From Palsa-504 sp963790065 (GTDB lineage Bacteria; Actinomycetota; Actinomycetes; Streptosporangiales; Streptosporangiaceae), in the NCBI GenBank assembly GCA_963790065.1, contig CAWBNK010000011.1, forward strand, positions 61,844 through 125,843: a DNA stretch of 64,000 nucleotides, given 5' to 3'. The notes beneath the pieces are model-generated. The model was not told where the DNA came from. It did no database searches and was given only the letters and a program-made list of their open reading frames with translations. The position numbers and the translations under genes were made by a program. Positions 15,965 through 24,458 of this stretch are shown here, piece after piece (within the stretch, counting starts at the first letter, position 1; each line of letters begins with the position of its first letter).

Positions 15965-18598
15965 CTACTCCGGAGTGGCTGCGGCTCGCTTCGCGGCGGC
16001 TACCTCCGTTCGCTTTGACACGCCGAGCTTGGCCAGTACCGACGAGACGTGGTGGTCGACTGTCTTTGGGGAGATCACCAGCTTGGTGGCAATGCCAGCG
16101 TTGGTCCGCCCCTCGCAGAGCAGTTCGAGCACTTCCTGTTCTCGTTGGGTCAGGCCGAGTGGATTCTCGCGCGTCGCGGCTCGCTGCCCGGCCGGAACGG
16201 ATCGAATGCCGAGCGAACGCATCTTCTGGCGGATGATCCGCGCCGTCGCGACCGCCCCGAGCGAATTGCAGGTGTCGAGCGCTCGTCGCAGCGCTAGCTC
16301 GTCAGGCGCATCGAGCAGCGCGAGCGCCGCGTCGTAGGGGCAGCCCAGCGCATCGAACAGTTCGGCCGCCTCGCGATGGTTTCCGGTGAGCTGCAGCCGG
16401 TAGGGCTCGGCCAGTTCGGGCCGACCCGTCCGGGGCGATCCGGTGCGCCGCAGCCACACTGCGATCTCGCCGTTGAGCCAGGGGTCGGTGGCGTCAGCGC
16501 ACGCGTCGTCCGCGAGTTCGGCTTCTTGTCGCGCCGCGGTCAGGTCGCTCTCGAGCCAGCGGGCTTCGGCCCGGGCCAATCGGACGGCGCCGATGTACAT
16601 ATACCCGGCCGAGCCGTCCGCGGCGGTCATCGCGGCATCCAGGTGCGGCCATACATCTCCCTTGTCGCGGCGCGCCGCGACCAGGGCCAGGCTGGTCATC
16701 GGGATCATGCGATTCACCGGCGAGGCGACCGAGGCAATAACCGCCTCGGCTATCCGCACCGATTCGTCCCAGCGCCCGAGCCGCTCCAGGCTCGACGTCC
16801 GTATGCCGCGCAAGCAGTTGTGGTAGGTGCCGAGATCGTGGTCCTCGCAATACGCGACGCCGTCGTGGAAGTACGGGTCGGCCTGGGCGTAGTCCCGGTG
16901 GCCGTAGTGCAGTTCGTGCAGGTTCGTGTACGCGAAGCCGGCTTCGTACTCGATTCCGTTCTCGAGCGCGATCGACAGCGCGCGGCGCAGCACGGGCTCC
17001 CAGTCGCCGCCCGCGAACCACACGGCCTGCGCCTCCGTCGTCGCGGCCCGGCTCTGCACCGCAGGCACGCCGAATCTGACCGCGAGTTCCTGGGCGCGCT
17101 GGGCGAGCGGGACGACGATGTCCAGGCACCCGGGGCCATTGCGAAACGCGGCGAGGCTGCCGTATGCCGCCGCGAGTTCCGCCGTGGGGCCGAGCGGTTC
17201 CAGGATGGCGACGGCGGCCTCGGCTGCGGCGAGGATCTCGTCACCGCGGCACAGCCGCCACAACGCCGCGGACATCCGCCGGAGCGTGTCGCCTTCGCCG
17301 AGGGGGTCTCCGGCCGCCCGCCAGTTCTCCAGCGCCCGTGTGTAGGCGGTCTCGGCATCGGGCCAGCGATCGATCATCGACAGCTCCGTCGCGAGCTCGA
17401 TCCAGCGGGCCGCGACGCTGGCCGGCGCCTCGCCGTCCGCGAAACGCAGCGCGCGTTCGAACTGCCCGGCAGCTTCGCGATGGGATGCCAGCGTGCGAGC
17501 GCGACGACCCGCCCGCGCGGCATGCGCCAAGGCCGCCGGGCCGTCGCCGGCCTCGTCGGCGTGAAAGGCCAGCCGGGCATCGTCGTCACAGCCGAGAGTG
17601 CGCAGCCCCTGAAGTATCCGAGCATGGAGTTCGGCACGCCGGGCCGGCAAGACCGCCTGCTCGATCGCCTGACGCGCGATCTCGTGCCGGAAACGCAGCA
17701 CCGGCTGGCGGGCCACCAGTCCAGACGAGATGACCTCGGCCAGCGTCGGCCCGGCGACGACGTGGCTTAGCAGCCGCTCGTCGACGGTGCCGCCGATCAG
17801 GGCCGCGGCCTCAAGGGTCTCCCGTGCTTTCGGTCCGAGGCGGGCGGCGCGCGCCAGAACCACATCGCGGGCCGAGCCCGGTACCTCGCCCAGGCCTGCC
17901 TCCAGTACCTCGCGGACGTAGAACGGGTTGCCGCCGGTGATCCTGTGGAGCTCCTCCGGGTCGACCCCGCGCCCGGCCGTCAGCTTCCGCACGGCTTGGG
18001 CACTGAGGGGAGCGAGCGGAAGGCGCCTCGTGCAGCGCTGGACGGCCAGATAGCCGAGAGTAATGCGCAGCGGATGGGTGTCGGCCAGCTCGTCGTTGCG
18101 GTAGCTCACGATCAATAGCACAGCGATCTCGCGGATTCGTCGCGCGAGAAAACCCAGCAGATCGAGGGTGGCCTCGTCGGCCCAATGCACGTCCTCGATG
18201 ACGACGACCGGTAGCGGCCCCGGCTCGCACAGCTCGGTAAGGAACGCGTCGAAGAGCTGCTCCCGGGATGCGTCTGCCCGGCACAGCGAGTGCAGGCGGC
18301 CAGGTACCTGCTGCGCGATGTCGAAGAGCGGACCGAGCGGCCGGGGAGTGAACATGCCGTCGCAGGCGCCAGAAAGAAGACGTGAGTCGGGCAAGTCATG
18401 CGTGAACTGCTCCAGCAGGGCCGACTTGCCCACACCCGCCTCGCCTTCGACCAGGACGAGTCGGCCTTCACCGCCGCGCGCTCGCCCCGCCATCTCGGCC
18501 AGGTCATCCAGCGCCGTCTTCCGCTCGAGCAGTATCACCCGGCCGGTGCGCCGTTGCGATGCGTGAGACTTGACCAGCGAGAGCGCGGTGTCGGACAT
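15965..18598 (-). CDS. Large LuxR-family (LAL) ATPase transcriptional regulator
   Basis: This 877-residue protein has an N-terminal AAA-type ATPase (Walker A VEGEAGVGKSALLEQF, Walker B region VVVIEDVHWADEATLDLLGF), a long helical TPR-like middle and a C-terminal LuxR helix-turn-helix (LTQREQEVLELLCEGRTNAG, TKLVISPKTVDHHVSSVLAK). Such regulators activate pathways in response to unknown ligands. The ATG at 18598 is preferred over one ten codons earlier because AGGAGG lies just upstream. No obvious target gene is adjacent; the neighbours are remnants. Confidence 0.88.
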   Translation of the reverse strand: MSDTALSLVKSHASQRRTGRVILLERKTALDDLAEMAGRARGGEGRLVLVEGEAGVGKSALLEQFTHDLPDSRLLSGACDGMFTPRPLGPLFDIAQQVPGRLHSLCRADASREQLFDAFLTELCEPGPLPVVVIEDVHWADEATLDLLGFLARRIREIAVLLIVSYRNDELADTHPLRITLGYLAVQRCTRRLPLAPLSAQAVRKLTAGRGVDPEELHRITGGNPFYVREVLEAGLGEVPGSARDVVLARAARLGPKARETLEAAALIGGTVDERLLSHVVAGPTLAEVISSGLVARQPVLRFRHEIARQAIEQAVLPARRAELHARILQGLRTLGCDDDARLAFHADEAGDGPAALAHAARAGRRARTLASHREAAGQFERALRFADGEAPASVAARWIELATELSMIDRWPDAETAYTRALENWRAAGDPLGEGDTLRRMSAALWRLCRGDEILAAAEAAVAILEPLGPTAELAAAYGSLAAFRNGPGCLDIVVPLAQRAQELAVRFGVPAVQSRAATTEAQAVWFAGGDWEPVLRRALSIALENGIEYEAGFAYTNLHELHYGHRDYAQADPYFHDGVAYCEDHDLGTYHNCLRGIRTSSLERLGRWDESVRIAEAVIASVASPVNRMIPMTSLALVAARRDKGDVWPHLDAAMTAADGSAGYMYIGAVRLARAEARWLESDLTAARQEAELADDACADATDPWLNGEIAVWLRRTGSPRTGRPELAEPYRLQLTGNHREAAELFDALGCPYDAALALLDAPDELALRRALDTCNSLGAVATARIIRQKMRSLGIRSVPAGQRAATRENPLGLTQREQEVLELLCEGRTNAGIATKLVISPKTVDHHVSSVLAKLGVSKRTEVAAAKRAAATPE

Positions 18599-18954
18599 AT
18601 GGCCTCCTGAGTCCTGCGGCTCTGACACTACGAGCGGCTCACCTCGGACTCCATAGGGAGTACTTCCCCATATTTCTGGTGAGCTGCGGTCTTCCAGTAC
18701 GTTGCGGGCGGCGGCGAGACCACGCCTGGGGCGGGCCCACGGCCACGCTAGCCCGGAAGCGTTACGCGATCCACTCGTGGTGCTTCACAGCGGGGCCGCG
18801 AAGCCGCAGACGCCGCCGTGTTTGCGCCATCCCCGGATCTGCTCCGCGCGGAGGCAGAACGGTCAAGACCTCGAGCCAGGTCAGGAACCTGATTTGTGCA
18901 CGGCTTAGTGCACGGATGCAGGGGGACGGATCGCGGCACCGGCCTGGCCGGCAT

Positions 18955-19080
18955 CAAACGATGCCAGGCCTCCATGGCCGGGACGGTGCGCCGGATCAGC
19001 GGCCCGGCGGTGACGCCGAGGGCGAAGGCGAACGCGGCGTAGTCGATCGGGGTGACGCCGTGGGTGGCGAAGGGACAGCT
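18955..19080 (-). pseudogene. Fragment of a membrane transport permease
   Basis: One minus frame contains VTPIDYAAFAFALGVTAGPL followed by IRRTVPAMEAW, resembling the first periplasmic/helix segment of ABC-2-type permeases annotated as multidrug exporters. The similarity stops on both sides within about 40 residues, and no complete gene exists between 18599 and 19214. Read as a short remnant; low certainty. Confidence 0.35.
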
Positions 19081-19214
19081 GCGCCGCAGTCGGCGGCGCG
19101 CCAGATCGGATGACAAGCTGCCACGTGTCCCGCCCCTTCAGGTGCGAAGACACCAGGTCAGATGCGAAGCGACGCCATCGGCTGGCCTTCCCTCCGGGTC
19201 AGAGGTGTCCCTAG

Positions 19215-19243
19215 TTGACAGATGAGCTGACAACTTATACAGT
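19215..19243 (+). promoter_or_regulatory. Promoter of the MarR operon
   Basis: TTGACA (19215-19220) and TACAGT (19238-19243) are separated by exactly 17 bases. Transcription would start at about 19250, that is, at the ATG at 19251, implying a leaderless mRNA. Confidence 0.6.
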
Positions 19244-19250
19244 GCCTGCT

Positions 19251-19739
19251 ATGTCAGAAAGACTGACAACTTCAGCGCGGCCGCTGCCCCAGCCGGACGC
19301 GGATCTCGGCTACCTGTTCCGGCTCGCGCACCAGCGCTTCCGGGCGCTGCTGGACAGCGAACTGCAGGACCTCGGGCTGTCAGCGCAGGACTACGGGATC
19401 CTGAGCCTGTTCGCGACCAGGCCCGAGCTGTCTACCTCTGAGCTTGCTCGCATCTCGCAGGTCACGAGGCAGACGATGCACACGTCCGTCCTCAGCCTCG
19501 AAGCGGCGGGGCTGATTGAGCGCAGCGCGAGGAATCAAAGGGTCGTGCTCGTGCGCCCGACGAAGCGAGGCCGCCAGTGCCTGGAGACAGCAACGCGTCG
19601 AGTACGCGTGGTGGAGCACGCCGCGCTCGCAGATCTCAGCCACGAGGATGAACGAACCGTACGAGCGTGGCTGGCCAGCTTGGCGGCCCTGACCACAGGC
19701 CCCAAGAACGCCGAAGCCGAACAGAAGGAGAAGTCATGA
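19251..19739 (+). CDS. MarR-family transcriptional regulator
   Basis: The 162-residue protein has the MarR winged helix: LGYLFRLAHQRFRALLDSEL, LSAQDYGILSLFATRPELST, ELARISQVTRQTMHTSVLSL and the wing RNQRVVLVRPTKRG. The ATG at 19251 is supported by the promoter spacing (leaderless). Its stop overlaps the start of the downstream hydrolase (ATGA), so the two form an operon, with the regulator probably sensing a substrate or product of the hydrolase. Confidence 0.85.
   Translation: MSERLTTSARPLPQPDADLGYLFRLAHQRFRALLDSELQDLGLSAQDYGILSLFATRPELSTSELARISQVTRQTMHTSVLSLEAAGLIERSARNQRVVLVRPTKRGRQCLETATRRVRVVEHAALADLSHEDERTVRAWLASLAALTTGPKNAEAEQKEKS
19252..19268. promoter_or_regulatory. Candidate MarR operator
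   Basis: TGTCAG-AAAGA-CTGACA is a 6-bp inverted repeat over the first codons of the MarR gene, and CTGACAACT occurs both here and at 19226-19234 in the promoter spacer. The layout suits autorepression by a dimeric winged-helix protein. Inference from symmetry and position. Confidence 0.5.
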
Positions 19740-20731
19740 ACCATCAGACCCGGGCGACCGGGAACCTCGAGCGGCGCATCCGTGACGCGGAAAGGAACCT
19801 GTTTGCCGCCGTCGGCGCGGACGTCGAGGAGTTCTCCCTCGACCTCGCGCGGACGGGCCTGCGGGTACGAGTACTCTCCCATGGACGCGGCCCGGCGGTT
19901 GTCCTGCTCCACGGCGTATCGGAGAGCGCCGCCATCTGGGCGCCGTTGTTTACGGAGCTCCGTCATTTCCGGCTGCTCGCCGTGGACCTTCCCGGCCACG
20001 GCTTGTCCGACCCGATCGCCTTCCGGCGCGGGCAGGTGCGCGAGCACGCCCGCCGGCTGATCGAGGACATCCTCGACGCACTCGGGCTCGACGAGGTGCC
20101 GGTGATCGGCCACTCGCTTGGCGGCATGTTCGCCCTGTGGCACGTAGCCTCCGGTTCCGGGCGGATCTCTGAGGTGGTCGCGATCGGAGAGCCCGCCGTC
20201 GCGCTCCCGGGCGTACGCGTGCGCATGCCGCTGTCGCTGCTGACCGTCCGTGGACTAGGCGTCGCTGTCTTGCGCTCACCCAGCCCGCGTCGTGTCTATC
20301 GCACCCTGCTTGCCCAGGGGCAAGGCTCCGCCGAAGTAGAGGCCGCGCCGGACTCGCTGATTGAGGCACTACGCCTGTCCGTACGCCGGCCGGAGAACGC
20401 GAGAACCGTGGCGTCGCTCATGCACGCGATCAACCGGTTCCGCCGCCCACGCCTCGAGAGTGTTCTCACGAGCGCAGAGCTCGCCGCGATCACGACACCC
20501 ACGATCTTCATCCTCGGATCCGACGACCCGTACCTCTCCATCGAGCGCGCACGGCCGTCGATCGACCAGATTCACGGCGCCAGGCTCTATGAGGTGCCCG
20601 GCGGACACGCCCCCTGGCTCGTCGACGCCCGACACGCGGCCGAGCTGATCGAAACCCACTTGCACCTCGCAGCCGGCCCGCACCTCAGCCCGGCGCTGGG
20701 CGAAAGGCGGCAAGCAAACGCATCGACCTGA
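19736..20731 (+). CDS. Alpha/beta-fold hydrolase
   Basis: The 331-residue enzyme has the oxyanion region VVLLHGVSESAAIWAPLFTE, the nucleophile elbow VIGHSLGGMFALW (GHSLGG), the acid in IFILGSDDPYL and the histidine in VPGGHAPWLVD. It belongs to the broad hydrolase/esterase/haloalkane-dehalogenase-like group; the substrate cannot be told. A strong ribosome site (AGAAGGAGAAG) precedes the ATG. Co-transcribed with MarR, which suggests response to a small aromatic or lipophilic compound. Confidence 0.85.
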   Translation: MNHQTRATGNLERRIRDAERNLFAAVGADVEEFSLDLARTGLRVRVLSHGRGPAVVLLHGVSESAAIWAPLFTELRHFRLLAVDLPGHGLSDPIAFRRGQVREHARRLIEDILDALGLDEVPVIGHSLGGMFALWHVASGSGRISEVVAIGEPAVALPGVRVRMPLSLLTVRGLGVAVLRSPSPRRVYRTLLAQGQGSAEVEAAPDSLIEALRLSVRRPENARTVASLMHAINRFRRPRLESVLTSAELAAITTPTIFILGSDDPYLSIERARPSIDQIHGARLYEVPGGHAPWLVDARHAAELIETHLHLAAGPHLSPALGERRQANAST

Positions 20732-20751
20732 TCGACAACAGCACACAGGCA

Positions 20752-21168
20752 ACCACGTTCGGGCTCGACGAGTACCTCTTCGATGCGCTGCGCTTCGGCG
20801 CGAGCGGCTTTCTCGTGAAAGACACCGAGCCGGCCGACCTCGCGACGGCGGTCCGGGCGGTGGCGCAAGGTGACTCGCTCATTTCCCCGGGCATGACCCG
20901 CCGGCTTGTCGTCGAGTTCGCCAGCCGGGCCAAGGAACCGCACCCGGCGGCCGAACTCGATGCGATCACCCCGCGGGAGCGTGAGGTGATGGCGCTCGTT
21001 GCCGACGGCCTCAGCAACGATGAGATCGCCAGGAAGCTGTACATGAGCCCGGCGACCGTGCGCACCCATGTAAGCCGGGCCATGACCAAGCTCGGCGTGC
21101 GAGACCGGGCGCAGCTCGTCGTCCTGGCCTACGAAACGGGCCTGGTCCGCCCGAACTGGCTTACCTGA
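20752..21168 (+). pseudogene. NarL/FixJ response regulator, N-terminus missing
   Basis: The frame reads TTFGLDEYLFDALRFGASGF, then LVKDTEPADLATAVRAVAQG and a complete LuxR helix-turn-helix (ITPREREVMALVADGLSNDE, YMSPATVRTHVSRAMTKLGV). The receiver part carrying the phospho-acceptor aspartate is absent: similarity begins at the fourth strand, right after the hydrolase stop, with no start codon in the proper place. It is a fusion junction or deletion scar. The DNA-binding domain alone might be made from an internal ATG, but I think it is a remnant. Confidence 0.7.
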
Positions 21169-21239
21169 CCCTTGAACCAGCTGGAGCAGCACGAGCCGAG
21201 TCCCCGCCCTGGCGCCTCGGGGCGGGAGCGGCGGTCAGC

Positions 21240-21317
21240 TCAGCAGCAAACGCCGTCGCAGCATGAGCTGTCGCAGCATGAGCCGTCGCAGGTACTGGTG
21301 CCGCAGCACTCGCACAT
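21240..21317 (-). CDS. 25-residue cysteine-rich peptide (metallothionein-like)
   Basis: An ATG at 21317 is preceded by a full AAGGAGGTG ribosome site at ideal spacing. The peptide starts MCECCGTSTC and continues as a five-residue repeat (C)DGSCC-DSSCC-DGVCC to the stop. Ten of 25 residues are Cys, with four adjacent CC pairs and no aromatic residues, as in metallothioneins or metal chaperone peptides. It begins 23 bases after the stop of a MerR-type metal sensor and must share its transcript. Its size would keep it out of most automated annotations. A metal-buffering role is inference; I know no named family. Confidence 0.7.
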   Translation of the reverse strand: MCECCGTSTCDGSCCDSSCCDGVCC

Positions 21318-21340
21318 CCTCACCACCTCCTTCCTTGTCG

Positions 21341-21760
21341 TTAAGGACCCGGAGAGCACCAGGTCCCAGGCAGCGGATCCGGGCAGTCCGGGCCGGGCAT
21401 GGCGGACAACATGCCAAGCAGCTCGGCCCGCAGCGCCGACATCCGCTCGATTTCCTGCTCGATCTGGGTGACGTGCCGCCGCAGCAAGCCCGCGGCTGGC
21501 TCGCATGGGCACGCGCCGGTATCGCGGACGACGAGCAGCTCACGGATCTCCGCCAGCCGCAGCCCGAGCCGTTGCGCACCTCGGATGAACAACAACCGGT
21601 CCACATCAGCCCACCCGTACCGGCGATGCTCGCCTTCGGTCCGCCGCGGGACCGGCAGCAGGCCATCCCGCTCGTAATACCGGATCGTGTCCGTTCGTAC
21701 CCCGGTCCGGGAAGCCAGCTGCCCGACCGTCAACGCTCCAGTGACCAGATCGACCCTCAT
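21341..21760 (-). CDS. MerR-family metal-responsive regulator
   Basis: The 139-residue protein has the MerR DNA-binding start LTVGQLASRTGVRTDTIRYY, ERDGLLPVP, RYGWADVDRLLFIRGAQRLG and a long dimerisation helix. The putative metal loop is VRDTGACPCEPA (a CxC before the helix), with further cysteines at the C-terminus (GPDCPD and TWC), a pattern seen in thiol-ligand metal sensors of the MerR/ZntR/CueR kind. The ATG at 21760 is chosen from the conserved start. It heads a two-gene unit with the Cys-rich peptide, and a MerR-type promoter lies immediately upstream. Confidence 0.85.
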   Translation of the reverse strand: MRVDLVTGALTVGQLASRTGVRTDTIRYYERDGLLPVPRRTEGEHRRYGWADVDRLLFIRGAQRLGLRLAEIRELLVVRDTGACPCEPAAGLLRRHVTQIEQEIERMSALRAELLGMLSAMPGPDCPDPLPGTWCSPGP

Positions 21761-21768
21761 GACAGGAA

Positions 21769-21799
21769 CGCTAAACCCTGGACCGCACTTCAAGTTCAA
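21769..21799 (-). promoter_or_regulatory. MerR-type promoter (19-bp spacer)
   Basis: On the minus strand TTGAAC and TTAGCG are separated by 19 bases, the over-long spacing that MerR activators correct by twisting DNA. The spacer contains CTTGAAGTGCGGTCCAGGGT, a weak dyad. It would drive merR and the Cys-rich peptide. Confidence 0.5.
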
Positions 21800-22119
21800 G
21801 CCCTTTTCTCCGAACGATCCGTGGCCCGCTGCGCGGTCGCCTTGGCTAGCGGATCCAGAAAGCAGCAGGCCAGAGCACACATTGGCTAACGGACTCACTT
21901 ACGAGCCGGGCCAGGACGGGGGAGACAACTAGTGCCGCGCCCGAAGGAGTTCGCCCGGCCGTCCGGCCCGCCGACGCCCTCGCCAGCTCGCGAGCCACCC
22001 TAGCGGGACCGCCGATACAGCGGCTCAGATGTGCATCTGATCCGGTTGCCCGGCTGGCTCCTCACCTGGAATCCCGGGGCGAACGTTACCGCTGGGGCAC
22101 TGGCGACCGGCAGAAGCTA

Positions 22120-22150
22120 TTGACCTTGCCCTTAGGGCAAGCCCGATCGT
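22120..22150 (+). promoter_or_regulatory. MerR-type promoter with a perfect dyad
   Basis: TTGACC (22120-22125) and GATCGT (22145-22150) are 19 bases apart, and the spacer carries CTTGCCC-TTA-GGGCAAG, a perfect palindrome. This is the classical geometry of MerR-family activation. Transcription would begin at about 22157, at the ATG of the broken methyltransferase (leaderless). No MerR gene lies directly beside it; the nearest is 400 bases away and has a different dyad. Confidence 0.6.
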
Positions 22151-22157
22151 TGTGGTC

Positions 22158-22879
22158 ATGGACACAGAATCGGAAGGCAAGGGCCGAGCTGACGGTGAAG
22201 AACTCGGCTAGGTCCTTGGCGAGCAAGTGGCCTACTACCGAGCCCTGGCCGCGGACTATCTGGACCAGGGCCTGATCTTCCCGGCGGGGACGAACTGGCC
22301 GAAGCACTCGATGCCTTCCAGCCCACGGGCAGCGTGCTTGAGCTTGCCTGCGGTCCCGGCGTGTGGACCGGCCAGCTGCTCTGCTACGGGGCCGACGTCA
22401 CTGCGGTGGATGCATCTCCGGAGATGCTCGCCATCGCGGCAGCGCGTGTCGGCGGGGAGCGGGTGCGTTTCATCCAGGCCGACCTGTTCACCTGGACACC
22501 CGACCGCCGCTACGACGTGGTTTTCATGGGCTTCTGGCTGTCGCACGTCCCGCCCGGAAAGTTTGCGTCCTTCTGTCACTGCTGGCGGACTGCCTGACAC
22601 CACAGGGGCGTGTCTTCTTCGCCGACGACGCTTACCGCACTGCGGAGGAACTTACGGAAGGCCCGTCGTCCTCGTCATCCGCCGGCAGATTCCAGCCGGA
22701 ACCGCCTACCGGTTCGTGAAGGTGCCCTACCAGCCAGCAGACCTCGAAAGACAGCTGCAGCAACTCGGATGGGACATCAAGGTCACGCGACCGCCGGGCC
22801 CTTTTACTGGGGACAACCGATCACGCCCAGCATGACGACGGTCAGAAGCCAGGACCCCGGTCAGTCGGCAGCGCGCTGA
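22158..22879 (+). pseudogene. Class I SAM-dependent methyltransferase, broken
   Basis: Starting MDTESEGKGRADGEELG, the frame meets a TAG at 22209 and then continues VLGEQVAYYRALAADYLDQG. Shifts follow. The SAM-binding core LELACGPGVWTGQLLCYGAD and VTAVDASPEMLAIAAARVGG lies in a second frame, GRVFFADDAYRTAEEL in a third, and AYRFVKVPYQPADLERQLQQ in the first again. An in-frame stop plus at least three frame changes makes true decay more likely than sequence error. The repaired product would be about 220 residues, like small-molecule methyltransferases. Confidence 0.75.
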
Positions 22880-23169
22880 AGCTGCCAGGCTGCCTCGAGG
22901 GCATCCTCGACAGCGCCAGCGTCGCCTCGTGCGAAGTCAGCGACAACCATCATGTGTTTGAGATAGCGGGCCGGCACGCTGAAGGTTTCGGGAAATTGCC
23001 GCAGTATCGAATCGCGGTAATCGAAATCGGCGCGGATCACCAAATGGGCGTCGTCAAGCTGGCGCGCGACTAGCCTGCCGTGGTACCGCCACTCGGACAG
23101 TCCCTCCGCCGCGGTGCCGCGCACTCCCGCCAAGGCCCCGGCCAGGCGAGCTATATCGCCGATGTCCAC
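22861..23169 (-). CDS. MmcQ/YjbR-family protein
   Basis: About 102 residues from a GTG at 23169 (VDIGDIARLAGALAGVRGTA), or up to 117 from a GTG at 23214. The C-terminal half LVIRADFDYRDSILRQFPET, FSVPARYLKHMMVVADFARG and EDALEAAWQLQ matches the YjbR pattern of a Leu-Val-Ile-Arg strand, a PETF segment and a closing A-W helix. These small proteins have a CyaY-like fold and a DNA-binding label, with no firm function. Its 3' end touches the tail of the broken methyltransferase on the other strand. Confidence 0.65.
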   Translation of the reverse strand: MDIGDIARLAGALAGVRGTAAEGLSEWRYHGRLVARQLDDAHLVIRADFDYRDSILRQFPETFSVPARYLKHMMVVADFARGDAGAVEDALEAAWQLQRAAD

Positions 23170-23287
23170 TTCGGTGGGCTTCCCTGCTTTTCCGGACCTA
23201 TAACAAGCCACCACGACATTTGCGGTGAGCCCGGCCAGGCGAGCAGCCAGACCGAAGGGAACGGGTGCCGAGGATTAAGCTCGGCCA

Positions 23288-24067
23288 GTGGCGTATGACT
23301 CTCGCCCCTCGCGTCCGGCCGAGCAGGTCATCTGGATCAGCCCGGGGCGACCGCGTCCCAGCAGCAGGTCGTCCGCTGCCGTCGGTCACGAGCTGGCCGG
23401 ACGCGCCGTGATCACCCAGATTGGCCTGGCCGTGTGGGACATCGCTCCGGGCGAGCCTTACGGCCTGGCCGCGGAAGTCAGCGCGGTAAACACCGCCGCC
23501 CAGCTGCATGGCTTGTCGCGGTATCACCTGTTCGGGTTTTCCGCTGGCGCAACCGTCGCGCTAGGCGCCGCGCTGGCCCTCGGTACTGCCGTCCAGAGCC
23601 TGACCCTCCTGGAAGCAGCCGTGATCGGAGACGACGACTGGCACCCCGGCGAGACCGCGTGGCGGGCCGGCCTCGCCGCCGTCCGCGCCCGGCCGGCGCA
23701 GCAACGCGGCCTGGCGTTCCGGCAGTTGCTGATGCGCCCGGGCCAACCGCCCCCACCGCTGGGACCGCCGCCGCCGTGGGATGACCGGACGGACCGGCTC
23801 GAGGACATGCTGGCCCAGGTCGGCTTCACCAGCACTGACCTGGCCGCGATCACCCAGCCTGTGCTCGCCATCCACTGCGGCCGCAGCCACCCGCGGATGC
23901 AGCAGCAGAATGAACGGCTCGTGCAGGTCATCCCCCATGCCGAGGCCGAGGTATTCAGCGAGCGCAGCCACCTCAGCCCGCCGCACCAAGCAGAACCAGC
24001 GCGCCTCGCTGAAATGCTCAGCGACTTCTGGGCCAGGCCGCGGCCACGGCGGGCAGCATCATCGTGA
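23288..24067 (+). CDS. Alpha/beta-fold hydrolase
   Basis: The 259-residue frame has the nucleophile elbow LFGFSAGATVALGAA (GFSAG), a Pro-rich lid (PPPPLGPPPPWDD), the acid strand ITQPVLAIHCGRSHPRMQQQ and a histidine in SERSHLSPPH. The segment before the elbow (VIWISPGRPRPSSRSSAAVG) is less like the usual oxyanion loop, and the first codons lack a ribosome site, so the N-terminus may be damaged. Substrate unknown. Confidence 0.65.
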   Translation: MAYDSRPSRPAEQVIWISPGRPRPSSRSSAAVGHELAGRAVITQIGLAVWDIAPGEPYGLAAEVSAVNTAAQLHGLSRYHLFGFSAGATVALGAALALGTAVQSLTLLEAAVIGDDDWHPGETAWRAGLAAVRARPAQQRGLAFRQLLMRPGQPPPPLGPPPPWDDRTDRLEDMLAQVGFTSTDLAAITQPVLAIHCGRSHPRMQQQNERLVQVIPHAEAEVFSERSHLSPPHQAEPARLAEMLSDFWARPRPRRAASS

Positions 24068-24113
24068 CCGGTCGCAACGGATACCGTCCCGGCCGGTGGC
24101 CGGAAACCGGTTG

Positions 24114-24270
24114 TCATAGGCGGTCATAGCTCGGCTCGGCGAGGATTCTGCGCAGCTCGTCTGTGGTGTCGTCCGGGTAGCGATCAAGAATCGTTTTCAG
24201 ATCGCATCGCTCATCCGCGGCCGAATATCCGGCCGGCTCGACATTCGAGCCCAGATCGCCGCCTGCGGTC
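24114..24270 (-). pseudogene. Short open fragment of an unknown protein
   Basis: The minus strand reads GSNVEPAGYSAADERCDLKT then ILDRYPDDTTDELRRILAEP and a stop, with protein-like composition but no start codon in frame. It may be the 3' end of a lost gene. Otherwise 24068-24439 shows nothing recognisable. Confidence 0.25.
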
Positions 24271-24439
24271 CGCCTTAGGGCAGCCCTGCATCAGCCTCCG
24301 GGCACCTCGGCTCCGCTCTGCGTCTGTCTCAACCATACGCGTCCGTGATGCTGTCAGCGGTGATGCGCCAGGCCATTCCCGTTGCCTCCGTGACCACTGT
24401 GAACGGCATGTGTTTTCGCCGAGGGTCTGGACAGGTTTG

Positions 24440-24458
24440 TTAGGTTTGCCTTACCTTA
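24440..24458. promoter_or_regulatory. Iron box (IdeR/DtxR-type operator)
   Basis: TTAGGTTTGCCTTACCTTA matches the 19-bp IdeR/DtxR consensus (TTAGGTTAGGCTAACCTAA) at 15 positions. It lies upstream of the efe genes, so ferrous-loaded IdeR should repress them when iron is sufficient. Confidence 0.8.
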
